A program made the translations under genes and the position numbers. A DNA stretch of 64,000 nucleotides, from positions 434,001 to 498,000 of the forward strand of contig NZ_CP121671.1 of the NCBI RefSeq assembly GCF_029714185.1, given 5' to 3'. The notes under the pieces are model-generated. The model saw only the letters and a program-made list of their open reading frames with translations. It did not search any database and had not been told where the DNA came from. This stretch comes from Halobacillus naozhouensis. GTDB taxonomy: Bacteria; Bacillota; Bacilli; Bacillales; Halobacillaceae. This document shows, piece by piece, positions 24,979-34,388 of this stretch (position 1 is its first letter; every line of letters starts with the position of its first letter).

Positions 24979-26505
24979 TTATGAAAGGGCGCTCATTGCT
25001 TTTTGGAGTTCTTTTTCCGGGTTAATCCAATCATCAGATGTCCAACCGGAAAGGTCGTAATCACTCAAAGCCTTGTCTACAAAGCCTTTATATTGGTCAG
25101 TTTGTCCTGCTGTGTTGGCCATTTTAAGTGCATCTAAACGGATACCTTCGTGATTTCCCGCATAATTAATTTCATATAATTCATGTCGTCCTCCAAATTC
25201 GGTTCCAATGGCATCCCAAATTAATTTCATAACTTTTACTCTCTCTTCGGCACTGACACCGCCAGAGCCTTTATAATATTGATCCAAATATTGTCTGATT
25301 TCAGGATTCAAAAAGTCCTTTGAACTAGAAGGCAGCTGAATGAGCCCGCCAGCAACAACTTGTTCAAAAATACCCTTTATTTTTGGCCAAACGGTTGGGG
25401 CAAACGTACGGTAAGCAGTTGCATATGTGCTGTTTGGCAATACAGTACCATTTGGCCCTTCTTCCGGATCAGAAGCCATTGCTGTAGAAATCGCCCAAAA
25501 CATATTTCTATAAGAAATGACTTCTCCGATGTTGGCTTGAACTCCTCTGAAACGACTTGTTCCAGCCATTTCCGTTGCTTTAAGTAGCAGTCCTACCATA
25601 AAGTCAAGTTTCACAGCGAAACGAGTACATCCCTGGAACGTATAGCGATTAAGCCAACCGGTTTTCGGTCTGAAGCCATTTGCGATATCTACATTGTTAT
25701 AGGTTAAAATGTCTTCCCATGGAATTAGCACATTATCTAAAACAATGACAGCATCATTTTCATCAAAGCGACTGGATAGTGGATAGTCAAATGGGGTTCC
25801 ATTTTTAGTTGCCATTTCTTCAAATGACTGACGGCTAATAATTTTCAAACCTGGAGCATTCATGGGGACAAAGAAAATTAAAGCGTGACTCTTATCGCCT
25901 TCCCCTAAATCAGCTGGTGAATAGTTTGCTACGAAATTATAGTGGGTTAAGGCAGCAGACGTACCCACCATTTTGACACCGCTTACAACAACGCCATCAT
26001 CTCGCTCTTCCACTGCACGTACAAAGACATCCTTATTTTTGTGAAGGGGTTGGTCACGATCCATTTGCGGGTTAACAATAGTATGGTTACAGAAAGGAAC
26101 CTCTCTTTGTGCTTTCTTATACCATCTTCTTGCATTATCCTCGAATCCTTCATAAAAATCTGCAAACGGCCCCAGTGATCCTGTGAAGGCAGCTTTATAA
26201 TCTGGTGTTCGCCCCATAAATCCATAGCTTAGTTTGGACCATTCTGCCATAGCATCTCTAGCTTCTAAAAGTTCTTTTGCGCTTGTTGAGGCTTTGAAAA
26301 ATTTAAAGGTTCTATGTCCATCTTCTGTTTCAGTAGTAAGGGTGGGGGCTGTTTCTGGATCATGCAAGGCATCGTACAAACGTGCTACTGATCTTGCAGC
26401 ATTTCGATAAGCTGGATGTGTTGTTACGTCATCCACTTGTTCACCATTTAAGTAAACAACTCTACCGTCCCTAAGACTTTCCAAATATTCTTTACCATTC
26501 ATCAT
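24979..26505 (-). CDS. hpaB: 4-hydroxyphenylacetate 3-monooxygenase, E. coli-type HpaB
   Basis: The 508-residue oxygenase uses reduced FAD from HpaC to hydroxylate 4-HPA to 3,4-dihydroxyphenylacetate, or a related phenol. It matches the long E. coli-type HpaB along its length: EYLESLRDGR near the start, WSKLSYGFMGRTPDYKAAF (active-site Arg/Tyr region), FDYPLSSRFDENDAVIVLDN, and the late GTEFGGRHELYEINYAGN. The ATG at 26505 follows GGAGG at eight to nine bases. hpaC and a ribF-like gene stand upstream in the same operon. A second oxygenase of the Thermus type is at 38716, so substrates of the two may differ (phenols, nitrophenols). Confidence 0.9.
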   Translation of the reverse strand: MMNGKEYLESLRDGRVVYLNGEQVDDVTTHPAYRNAARSVARLYDALHDPETAPTLTTETEDGHRTFKFFKASTSAKELLEARDAMAEWSKLSYGFMGRTPDYKAAFTGSLGPFADFYEGFEDNARRWYKKAQREVPFCNHTIVNPQMDRDQPLHKNKDVFVRAVEERDDGVVVSGVKMVGTSAALTHYNFVANYSPADLGEGDKSHALIFFVPMNAPGLKIISRQSFEEMATKNGTPFDYPLSSRFDENDAVIVLDNVLIPWEDILTYNNVDIANGFRPKTGWLNRYTFQGCTRFAVKLDFMVGLLLKATEMAGTSRFRGVQANIGEVISYRNMFWAISTAMASDPEEGPNGTVLPNSTYATAYRTFAPTVWPKIKGIFEQVVAGGLIQLPSSSKDFLNPEIRQYLDQYYKGSGGVSAEERVKVMKLIWDAIGTEFGGRHELYEINYAGNHEGIRLDALKMANTAGQTDQYKGFVDKALSDYDLSGWTSDDWINPEKELQKAMSALS

Positions 26506-26561
26506 GTAAAAAACCTCCATTTATTTCTTATTGTATAAAACTTGCTTTGTTCAAGCGTTTC

Positions 26562-27029
26562 TCATACATGACTGGTTTCCAGTCCGTATTGGCCTTTATA
26601 AAAGGTTAAAGGGTGATCTTCATTAGTTTCCACATGAATAACTTCACCAATGAACAACGTGTGGTCTCCGGCTTTGTGGGTACTATACACATTGCACACA
26701 ATAGTAACTAACGAATCCTTAATGACAGGCGTTTCCTTTAACCAATCAAAATTGATTTCCCGGTTTTCTTTTTTCTGACCTGCGAAATGCATCGAAATGT
26801 CCTGTTGTTTTTCCGAAAGAATATTAACTGCGAATTTTCCGGAATGCTTTAGTTTTCCATGCATCCCAGCGCGCTCATCGATCGATATAGAAATAAGCTT
26901 TGGGTCTAGTGAAACAGACATAAAAGCATTCGCTGTCATTCCATGTACTTCATTTTCGATTTCCGTAGTAATAACGGTAACACCTGTTGCAAATTTCCCC
27001 ATGGCATCACGAAATAATCTATCCTCCAT
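26562..27029 (-). CDS. hpaC: HpaC-type flavin reductase, copy 1
   Basis: The 155-residue NAD(P)H:flavin oxidoreductase supplies reduced flavin to HpaB. It is a short-chain flavin reductase (DIM6/NTAB fold) with FATGVTVITTEIENEVHGMTANAF, SVSLDPKLISISID and the GDHTLFIGEV motif near residue 126. The ATG follows GGGAGG. It lies between ribF-like and hpaB, all on the minus strand. It resembles the copy at 41219 closely. Confidence 0.92.
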   Translation of the reverse strand: MEDRLFRDAMGKFATGVTVITTEIENEVHGMTANAFMSVSLDPKLISISIDERAGMHGKLKHSGKFAVNILSEKQQDISMHFAGQKKENREINFDWLKETPVIKDSLVTIVCNVYSTHKAGDHTLFIGEVIHVETNEDHPLTFYKGQYGLETSHV

Positions 27030-27055
27030 CTACTAAAACCTCCCTAAAATTATTC

Positions 27056-27901
27056 TTACCCCGATATCATTGCAGTACTTGAAATCTCGTTGGTAAATTG
27101 AATAGAAATCTTATTGACATGGGGGTCTATTAATCCGTTTACAGTTATTTCACTCTCTTCCTCAATAGAAGGGAAGAGACGAAATAATCCTTGAAGCGTT
27201 CGCTTTCCATCCTTGACTTGGACCTGATACAGCCCTGGTTTAGGTAAAAGATATCTTCCAATTGGATCCACTTTTATCGTTTTTCCTCTTGAACGTAAAG
27301 TGTTGATGTGACCTATGACCTCATAATGTTTTCCTAAATAATATGGAACGAGATGAACATGGCCTTCCCTAATTACACTCTTCAATAAGGTGGAGCTTAT
27401 TTTTTCCTTGTCATATGTTTTCTTAGGAATCACAGTGACATTGAAAGGTTTCTTTAGGCTTTTTTTCTGTAAATATTCCGTATCTCCCTTTGCTTTATAA
27501 CCAAAGGTAAAATCAAATCCCACCACCACATTTTTTGTATTAAGACTTATAACATAATCGTTAATAAAATCAGCTGGAGGAAGAGAAGCAAACGCCTTAT
27601 CGAAGCTGACAACAAACAATTTTTCACAGCCGAATCTAGCTAATCTCTCTGCTTTAGCAGGCAACGGGGTTAGGTATTTTCGGTCAGTCTCTTCCTTGAT
27701 CACCTCATCTGGGTGTGGATCGAAAGTCATCGCGGTTAGTGTTCTATTCTCCTGATCAGCAATCCGTTTCGCTTGTTTTATTAAATCTTGGTGACCTAAA
27801 TGAACTCCATCAAAGAACCCCACGGCCATAACATGAGATTCTTTTGGACTAAGTGATTCTTTTAAAGGGTGAGTCAGCCGCACAATTTCCATTTTGTTCA
27901 C
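27056..27901 (-). CDS. RibF-like FAD synthetase with degenerate kinase module, copy 1
   Basis: The 281-residue protein resembles bifunctional RibF. The N-terminal FMN adenylyltransferase keeps GFFDGVHLGHQDLI (HxGH-type loop, about residues 28-41), TFDPHPDEV, and the KISSTLLKSVIREG motif. The C-terminal part aligns with the riboflavin-kinase barrel (YEVIGHINTLRSRGKTIKV, PGLYQVQV), but the GxPTAN metal/ATP motif is replaced by KVDPIGRYLL and the catalytic Glu segment is not evident. It probably makes FAD from FMN for the adjacent hpaC-hpaB. RBS AAGGTGA. It is the first gene of the minus arm. Confidence 0.82.
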   Translation of the reverse strand: MNKMEIVRLTHPLKESLSPKESHVMAVGFFDGVHLGHQDLIKQAKRIADQENRTLTAMTFDPHPDEVIKEETDRKYLTPLPAKAERLARFGCEKLFVVSFDKAFASLPPADFINDYVISLNTKNVVVGFDFTFGYKAKGDTEYLQKKSLKKPFNVTVIPKKTYDKEKISSTLLKSVIREGHVHLVPYYLGKHYEVIGHINTLRSRGKTIKVDPIGRYLLPKPGLYQVQVKDGKRTLQGLFRLFPSIEEESEITVNGLIDPHVNKISIQFTNEISSTAMISG

Positions 27902-28379
27902 CTTCCCAAGTAATTTCCTTTTGATAACAATCAGATCTTCTGGATACAGATACGGTTGAATCCGCTTTCATAAAGTGGTGTAATTGCTGGGTGATAGAGG
28001 AACGCATAAATGGTTTTAGATCCTCTTTTTTCGTCGTTACCTACATCATTTAAATTTTTTCCTGTCATTGGATTCCTTTAAATAAGGAGTGTCAATTTTT
28101 CAACTTATCAAAATACTCAAATTAATCATAACGAACAGCACGTATAGGATCTACGACAAACATTGTCTAATAAATACTTAATAATTAAATATATTTTGTT
28201 CGTTTGTTCAAGGAAATGGCTACAACTTGCTATTATACTGAGCTCATCTTGGCCCTCATTAAACAAAAAAAAACCACCTAAAAGCATAAAATGCAGTTAA
28301 GCAGGTTCTAAAAAGGGCGTATGATATAATGCTTTCCTAAATAAACATCTATCGTTTGCAGCGTGTCATCAATATACGC
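27902..28379 (-). other. Upstream region of the minus-strand 4-HPA arm
   Basis: The gap holds the promoter region of ribF-like-hpaC-hpaB. A 12-of-14 match to the cre consensus lies at 27957-27970 (TGAATCCGCTTTCA). The terminator of the broken regulator is at its far end. No gene was seen. Confidence 0.45.
28266..28312 (-). terminator. Probable terminator after the broken regulator gene
   Basis: On the minus strand, AACCT and AGGTGG flank an inner GCAT/ATGC hairpin, followed by a run of nine Ts. Confidence 0.5.
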
Positions 28380-30255
28380 TTATTCAATTTTTATCTCACC
28401 TTCGACAACCAAAGCTTGTAACGTTATAAAAAGATGGTAACCAAATTCAGGGTTTCGGAGGTCTTGTCCAAGTAAGGACTCAATTTTTTTTATTCTGTAG
28501 CGTAACCCACTCATTGACAAAGAAAGCTTGTCCATCGTCTTCTCAAGATTTCCCCCGTTTGATAAAAATACATAAAGAGTTTTGATAAATTCTACGTGAT
28601 CATCTTTTTGTTCATATAGTGTCCCTAAAAGTTGTTTAGCTTTTTGTTTGATGGCTTTTTTATTGTTGGAATGAATTAATATTCCCACGACACCTAGATC
28701 TTCAAAATGTGTTACCTCATTAAAGGAAGTGGCCATCTGCAAGGCAGTAATAGCCTCATCGTAAAATTCTGATGCCAGTTGAATATCCTTGGTTAAAGAA
28801 CTTATTCCCATTTTAAAGGTATGCATCGGAAAACACTTGGTTAGAAAGCCAATAAGAGTGTCGCATAAGTGGTTTATGCTTTCTTTTAAAAAGTCCTTTT
28901 GTATAAGAAAAATAATATTTCCGTTCCGTTGGCCGATCAAGACATGGGAGCAATTTTTAAAATATTGAAGAACACGTTCCATTACCTCTTCATGGAAAAA
29001 TAACTCTTCTTTTGAATGATTGTGTTGATTATTATATTCAAGTGCAACAATGTAATAGGGTCGTTCCAGGTTAAGGTTAACGTAAGTTCCTCGTTTTAAA
29101 ATTTCCTGTTTGGATGATGAGAAATGTCCGTAAATGATTTGTTCTAAAAAGTGCCCCTTCATTCTCTCTGTGGCTTCGAAGGAATTCTTCTCGTTTAGCA
29201 TATATAACGAACAAACGGTGGCAACCCTCTCCAGAATCAATTGGTCCACTTCAGAAGGTTCCTCATTCTTTTTATCATAAACAAAGGAACAATACCCAAA
29301 GACTTTTTTCTCCAGAATAATTGGCGCCATCAGGCGTTGATGATTAACAGACGAGCGTTTACTCGTTTGATAAAAAGAATTGATGTGTTTCTTTTCCTCT
29401 AAAAAAGATGGAACGTCTGATTTTACCTCTTCGAATCGTTCATGAGTTAATCCGGCATACGCTAATTGGTGAAAAGCTGCATCCTCTATTATAATGGGTT
29501 TTTGCGTTGTCTGATAAACAACATCTGCCATGGACTGCAAATTATTCCCATTGATGAGTTCTTCCGTTAATTTTTTATGAATGGATACTGATCTCGAGAG
29601 ATTATTACGCTCTTCAAGAAGCTTTTCGTACGCTGTCTCCAATTCTTGTACAATCGTTGTATTTTCGTAATATGGTAATTCACTATCCACTTCACCTTCC
29701 CATTGGTTTAGTGATTTACCAACATAGCGACACTCACTGTCACCTTTTCCTTTACAAGAGACTTCTTTAAAGAGAACATTGTGTTCACAAATTTTTGAGT
29801 AATAGCCACTAGCGTAACCAATTAGTTGTGACACACCGGTGCTTCTGAGTTTCCGAACTGATGTACGTGTTCTTCTGCCTCATAAGAGCTGAACCATGTT
29901 CCTTCTACATGCACGGATTGTACCGATCCGTCCAAATGATAATCAATTTGAAGATTGGATGTTTGGCCTTTGTATATCCCCTCATCATATGTAAAACAGG
30001 TCCTTGCTTCAGAATTTTTTCTACAGAAGGTAAGTTTTTTTCGAGCGCTTTTTCGGCATCGTTTGCACCTAAGTTCCAACCATAACGGATAAGGAATCCC
30101 TTCATCCGATCCATTCAAATATTCTCAATAAGATCTTTTCTAAGTGTTCCAAATACAGAGGATGAAGTTAAAATCATCCGTTCATTATCCAAATAAAGTT
30201 CCCCATTGTGGTTGGAGTTATATAAAACTTCGCCTATAGACTTTCCATATGACAT
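28380..30255 (-). pseudogene. Broken XylR-N/V4R plus PucR-type regulator of the 4-HPA genes
   Basis: The reconstructed protein has an N-terminal XylR-N domain (MSYGKSIGEVLYN..., FGTLRKDLIENI), a V4R domain (GWNLGANDAEKAL..., SVQSVHVEGTWFSSYEAEEH, FKEVSCKGKGDSECRYVGKS), a coiled linker, and a C-terminal PucR part ending in the HTH LSLSMSGLRYRIKKIESLLG. Three lesions interrupt it: an in-frame TGA at 30115-30117, a one-base loss in a G run near 29966, and another near 29825. The distal 484 codons (from GTG 29834) remain open but lack a clear ribosome site. It lies between the two divergent arms, the expected place for their regulator. Sequencing error is possible but less likely for three events. 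Confidence 0.78.
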
Positions 30256-30618
30256 TTCTAGCACCTTCTTTATGAGAGTTGCTTGGTTAGTCTTAATATT
30301 AGATAAGCTGTTAGGATTCTATAAACCTTACTATATAATTAGTTCAACGTGATCTTATTCATGAGTATACGTAAAAACGCTTCAAATTGTAAGCGCCTTC
30401 CCGATTCCGCATAGCTTATTATATAGTGATTACATACTGGAAAGTCCCTATCAAAACATACTTTACATCCTGGATAGTTAGTTTTTTTCTTATCTATATC
30501 TTTTTTGTATACATTATCAACTTTATAAATATTTATTATATGAATGGTAGAATGTTACGGTTTTATTATCGGATATTTCTGAATAAAGGGAACGATTAAA
30601 ATGGAAGGAGTGAACGTA
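30256..30618 (+). promoter_or_regulatory. Divergent promoter region before hpaG1, with cre-like site
   Basis: The A/T-rich gap carries a 12-of-14 cre-like sequence at 30388-30401 (TGTAAGCGCCTTCC). A possible -10 TAGAAT lies near 30550. No further gene was seen. Confidence 0.4.
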
Positions 30619-31383
30619 ATGCCATATGTAAGAGCCAACCATAGTGGATCTCTGCAGCATACAGTACTCGAAGTTAATCTACAATCCTCTCAGGTAAAAC
30701 TTAAGGAGCAAAATGTTGACCTAGAGGGGCAAATATGGAACCCGCCTGTTTCAGGAACGGTTTATGGAACGTTGCTAAATTATAAAGGAAGTTTAGAAAA
30801 AATGGGAGAATCACTAAATGAGGACCCTTATAAACGACCGCCCCAAGCGCCGGTTTTATATATAAAACCAGCGAACACCCTTATCGGACATCAAGGAATA
30901 GTACCATTTCCAAAAGAAGAGGATGAATTGGAGATAGGGGCCAGTCTTGGCATTGTGATTGGTCAAAAGGCCACAAAAGTAAGCCAAGAAGATGCCCTGA
31001 ACTATGTGGAAGGGTATACGGTTGTGAGTGATATCAGCATTCCCCATGAAAGTGTATTCCGACCGGCTATTAAAGAAAAAGCCAGGGATGGTTTTTGCCC
31101 AGTCGGTCCTTGGGTGATCGAAAAGGAAGCAGTTGAAAATGTAGACGCTTTAGACATCAGTGTGTACATAAATGATGAAGTAAAACAGGAAAACAACACG
31201 AAAAATCTGGTGAGGTCTGTTTCTGAATTACTTAAAGATGTGACAGAGTTCATGACATTAAACAAAGGGGACGTTTTAATGATCGGGATACCGGAAAACG
31301 CTCCTAAAGCATCCAACGGGGATCATGTACGCATTGAGATCGAAAATGTTGGTACATTAAAACACACAATCGCGAAGAAATAG
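30619..31383 (+). CDS. hpaG1: HpaG N-terminal-type subunit (FAH family isomerase/decarboxylase)
   Basis: The 254-residue protein matches the N-terminal half of E. coli HpaG, the bifunctional OPET decarboxylase/HHDD isomerase. Shared features include KPANTLIGHQGIVPFP, FRPAIKEKARDGFCPVGPWV and FMTLNKGDVLMIGIP. In Bacilli the two HpaG halves are separate genes, and the second follows 16 bases on. The ATG at 30619 is chosen because GGAAGGAGTG precedes it by six bases; the ATG six codons upstream has no site. As in E. coli, this half has an EIGASLGIVIG version of the metal-ligand region. Confidence 0.88.
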   Translation: MPYVRANHSGSLQHTVLEVNLQSSQVKLKEQNVDLEGQIWNPPVSGTVYGTLLNYKGSLEKMGESLNEDPYKRPPQAPVLYIKPANTLIGHQGIVPFPKEEDELEIGASLGIVIGQKATKVSQEDALNYVEGYTVVSDISIPHESVFRPAIKEKARDGFCPVGPWVIEKEAVENVDALDISVYINDEVKQENNTKNLVRSVSELLKDVTEFMTLNKGDVLMIGIPENAPKASNGDHVRIEIENVGTLKHTIAKK

Positions 31384-31399
31384 TCAGGAGGTATGGGTT

Positions 31400-32137
31400 A
31401 TGAAAACAGCTCGTGTAGCTTATGAAGGAGATATCCATCATGCGACCGCATCTCATGAGGGAGTCCAATTGGAAAATGGTAAATCTATAGCAGAAGAGGA
31501 GGTCGTGTGGCTTCCTCCCATCGAACCGAAAACATGTTTTGCGTTAGGATTGAATTATTTTGACCATGCGAGCGAATTATCTTTTAAGGCTCCCGAGGAA
31601 CCCCTCGTTTTTTTAAAAGGCTCTAATACCTTTATAGGTCACCGTGGTAATACTAAGCGTCCCGACGATGTTACGAACATGCACTATGAGTGTGAACTGG
31701 CCGTAGTCATTGGAAAACAGGCCAAGGATGTTCCAAAAGATAATGCTTATGACTATGTTGCTGGATATACTATTGCAAATGATTATGCTTTTCGAGATTA
31801 TTTAGAGAATTATTACAGGCCTAATCTTAAAGTGAAAAACCGTGATGATAGTACGCCTTTAGGACCGTGGTTTGTGGATGTTGATGATATTTCAGATCCG
31901 ATGAATTTATCGTTATGTACCTATGTAAATGGAGAGATTGTCCAAGAAGGTTCAACGAAGGATATGATTTTTGATGTTCCCACTTTAATTGAATACTTAA
32001 GTAGCTTTATGACATTAAACCCTGGCGATCTACTATTAACTGGAACTCCAAAAGGTACAGTAGACACGAAGGTTGGAGATGAAGTGATCACTGAAATTGA
32101 AGGGCTGGGAAGGCTTAAAAATACAATCATTGAATAA
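31400..32137 (+). CDS. hpaG2: HpaG C-terminal-type subunit (FAH family isomerase/decarboxylase)
   Basis: The 245-residue protein matches the C-terminal half of E. coli HpaG: FALGLNYFDHASELSF, PLVFLKGSNTFIGH, the metal-ligand MHYECELAVVIGKQA (about residues 93-107), and NDYAFRDYLENYYRPNLKVK. It ends GDLLLTGTPKGT. With HpaG1 it would decarboxylate 5-oxopent-3-ene-1,2,5-tricarboxylate and isomerise the product. The ATG follows CAGGAGGT. It is part of hpaG1-hpaG2-hpaF. Confidence 0.9.
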   Translation: MKTARVAYEGDIHHATASHEGVQLENGKSIAEEEVVWLPPIEPKTCFALGLNYFDHASELSFKAPEEPLVFLKGSNTFIGHRGNTKRPDDVTNMHYECELAVVIGKQAKDVPKDNAYDYVAGYTIANDYAFRDYLENYYRPNLKVKNRDDSTPLGPWFVDVDDISDPMNLSLCTYVNGEIVQEGSTKDMIFDVPTLIEYLSSFMTLNPGDLLLTGTPKGTVDTKVGDEVITEIEGLGRLKNTIIE

Positions 32138-32153
32138 GGAAGAGGGTATAGAC

Positions 32154-32534
32154 ATGCCACATGTCATTTTAGAGTACACGGATAATCTTTCTCCTCATAC
32201 GGACATTCAACAACTACTTAAGAAAATCAATAATGTTTTAATCTCTAAGAAAGAGGTTTACCCAATAGGGGGAGTTAGATGCAGAGCCCATGAGGTTCAC
32301 CATTATTGCATAGCAGATGGACAAGAAAATGATGCATTTGTCCATGCCACTTTTAAGATAGGTAAAGGGCGAAGTGAACAAGAAAAACAGGAAACGTGTG
32401 AGGAGATTTTCGAAACAATAAAAATACATTTTCAAGGCTATTCTAAGGAACATTATTTAGCCTTATCGCTTGAGTTAGTGGAGTTTCAAAATGGAACTTT
32501 TAAATCGAATAATATACATCAGCGGTTCAAATAA
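32154..32534 (+). CDS. hpaF: HpaF, 5-carboxymethyl-2-hydroxymuconate isomerase
   Basis: This 126-residue tautomerase-fold enzyme isomerises 5-carboxymethyl-2-hydroxymuconate to the substrate of HpaG. The start at 32154 gives MPHVILEYTDNL, placing the catalytic Pro1 right after the initiator Met, which the family requires; longer upstream frames would bury it. CRAHEVHHYCIADG and FVHATFKIGKGRS are also typical. RBS GAAGAGGG. A terminator follows, so the next gene has its own promoter. Confidence 0.92.
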   Translation: MPHVILEYTDNLSPHTDIQQLLKKINNVLISKKEVYPIGGVRCRAHEVHHYCIADGQENDAFVHATFKIGKGRSEQEKQETCEEIFETIKIHFQGYSKEHYLALSLELVEFQNGTFKSNNIHQRFK

Positions 32535-32546
32535 ACCACTATATCT

Positions 32547-32587
32547 AAAAAAGGGCATGCTTTTTGAAGGAGTTTGCTCTTTTTTTG
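32547..32587 (+). terminator. Terminator after hpaF
   Basis: AAAAAAGGGCA and TGCTCTTTTTTT pair with one mismatch and end in a run of Ts. Confidence 0.7.
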
Positions 32588-32738
32588 CATAGTTTTCCGA
32601 AAATATATTTTTAAAATTGGTTAAAACAACTTAATTAATATTTATCATATCAATAATCCAGTGATAACCTATAGTTGTTTTATATTTCTGAAGATTCCCT
32701 CATCCACCTAAGCCATGTGCCTTAAGTATTTAAGTTGT

Positions 32739-32752
32739 TGAAAGCGTTTACT
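32739..32752. promoter_or_regulatory. cre box (CcpA site) before the aldehyde dehydrogenase gene
   Basis: TGAAAGCGTTTACT matches the cre consensus TGWAARCGYTWNCW at all 14 positions. It lies 44 bases before the start codon, so CcpA would block initiation or elongation. Confidence 0.75.
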
Positions 32753-32795
32753 GATAGGGAGATAGACTTTGAATTTTAAAGAGGAGGTTTTTATT

Positions 32796-34238
32796 TTGCC
32801 AGCAACAGATTCCATAAAAAGAGAAAAGCTTTTTATCCATGGACAATGGAAGGAAGGAAGCGATTATACAGAACTCGTTTCCCCATATAGCGGAGAAGTC
32901 ATAAGTGAAATTCCATCTGCTTCTACGGAAGACGTGGAAGAGGCGATCAATGCCGCCGATTCTGTAAAGCCAATTATGAGAAACTTATCATCTTTTGAAC
33001 GTGCAGAAATTCTTGAAGAGCTTGTGACCCTTTTAAAATCAAATAAGGAAAGAGCAGCACATATTATTGCATTAGAAGCAGCTAAGCCGATCTCTACGGC
33101 AAAAGGAGAAGTAGAAAGAACCATTCAAACATATAAGTTTGCAGCTGAGGAGGCTAAGCAAAATCATGGGGAGATGATCTCTCTTGATGCAACACCTGGC
33201 GGGAAAAATCGGATAGGTTATACCAAATACGAACCGATTGGGGTTATAGGCGCTATTACCCCGTTCAATTTCCCGATGAATTTAGTGGCCCATAAAATAG
33301 GACCAGCTATCGCGGCAGGGAATGCCATTGTATTAAAACCAGCCTCCCAAACCCCGCTGTCTTCCTTTTTCCTTGCCGAGTTACTAGAAAAAGCCGGTCT
33401 TCCAAGTGGGGCTCTAAACGTGGTTACAGGAAAGGGAAGAGTGGTAGGAAACGCCATTGTAGAAGATGAACGTGTGAATATGGTTACATTTACTGGAAGT
33501 CCAGAAGTAGGGAAATCCATCCGTAATAAGGCTGAGTTAAAAAGAGTAACCCTCGAGTTAGGGTCGAATGCTGCCCTTATTATCGATGAAGATACGGATA
33601 TTGATTCGATCGTTTCAAGATGTGTGAGTGGGGCATTCAGTTTCCAGGGTCAAGTATGTATTTCATTACAAAGGGTTTATGTACATGAAAACCTTTATGA
33701 AGAATTTGTCCAGAAGTTTGTAAAAGAAACGGAAAAACTTCAATTAGGAGATCCTCTCTCTGAAAGCACCGATATTTCAGCCTTGATTTCCCCAGAGGAT
33801 GTTACACGTTCCTTAGAATGGATAGAGGAAGCAACGAAAAATGGTGCTTCCATTGCTTCAGGGGGGCAATCTGATGGGAATATGCTCCAACCGACCGTTT
33901 TATTAAATGTTGAACCTAGCATGAAGGTATCATGCCAAGAAGTATTTGCTCCGATTGTTTTGATCGACAAAATATCCTCTATTGATGAAGGGATAGAGAA
34001 GGTGAACGATTCGAAATATGGGCTTCAAGCAGGAATCTACACAGAATCCATTTCTTCAGCTCTTGATGCGGCAGATCAGCTGGAAGTTGGTGGAGTGATT
34101 GTTAATGATTTTCCTACCTTCAGAGTCGATAACATGCCTTATGGAGGAGTGAAGGACAGCGGTACCGGAAAAGAAGGCGTGAAATATTCTTATGAAGAAA
34201 TGTCTGAAATGAAATTAGTTGTGATCAACCAAGATTAA
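32796..34238 (+). CDS. NAD(P)-dependent aldehyde dehydrogenase, likely succinate semialdehyde
   Basis: The 480-residue ALDH has the catalytic Asn in ITPFNFPMN, the Glu in LELGSNAAL and the Cys in FQGQVCISLQRV, with FTGSPEVGKSI as the Rossmann loop. The TTG at 32796 is chosen as start because GAGGAGG precedes it by eight bases; the upstream TTG at 32769 would place that site inside the gene. In this pathway the aldolase yields succinate semialdehyde, so oxidation of that aldehyde is the most economical role, but subfamily and substrate are not certain. A perfect cre box lies upstream. The symporter pair follows. Confidence 0.8.
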   Translation: MPATDSIKREKLFIHGQWKEGSDYTELVSPYSGEVISEIPSASTEDVEEAINAADSVKPIMRNLSSFERAEILEELVTLLKSNKERAAHIIALEAAKPISTAKGEVERTIQTYKFAAEEAKQNHGEMISLDATPGGKNRIGYTKYEPIGVIGAITPFNFPMNLVAHKIGPAIAAGNAIVLKPASQTPLSSFFLAELLEKAGLPSGALNVVTGKGRVVGNAIVEDERVNMVTFTGSPEVGKSIRNKAELKRVTLELGSNAALIIDEDTDIDSIVSRCVSGAFSFQGQVCISLQRVYVHENLYEEFVQKFVKETEKLQLGDPLSESTDISALISPEDVTRSLEWIEEATKNGASIASGGQSDGNMLQPTVLLNVEPSMKVSCQEVFAPIVLIDKISSIDEGIEKVNDSKYGLQAGIYTESISSALDAADQLEVGGVIVNDFPTFRVDNMPYGGVKDSGTGKEGVKYSYEEMSEMKLVVINQD

Positions 34239-34271
34239 TAATGAGCTTAAGAAGATATAAGGGGGAATAGG

Positions 34272-34388
34272 ATGTTAGGATTCGGAGATTTATGGAGTGC
34301 ACTTGCCTGGTTTGGGGCCATTTTAGCTCCTATTGTGTGTATTGTTTATGGAGCATATATGTGGAATAAGGGAGGGGAAGAAGAGTGA
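34272..34388 (+). CDS. Symporter small accessory protein, copy 2
   Basis: The 38-residue peptide starts MLGFGDLWSALAWFG and ends YGAYMWNKGGEEE, with one membrane helix. Its RBS is AAGGGGGAATAGG. The last codons overlap the GTG start of the symporter. It is homologous to the micro-protein at 24689. Confidence 0.85.
   Translation: MLGFGDLWSALAWFGAILAPIVCIVYGAYMWNKGGEEE

Noticed and set aside
29822..30118. Separate 98-codon and 69-codon genes upstream of the regulator
   Set aside because: Both are pieces of one XylR-N/V4R region in shifted frames; joined, they read as one domain.
28380..30255. XylR-like sigma-54 activator
   Set aside because: XylR-N and V4R domains are present, but there is no AAA+ domain; the C-terminus is of the PucR type, so sigma-54 promoters are not expected.
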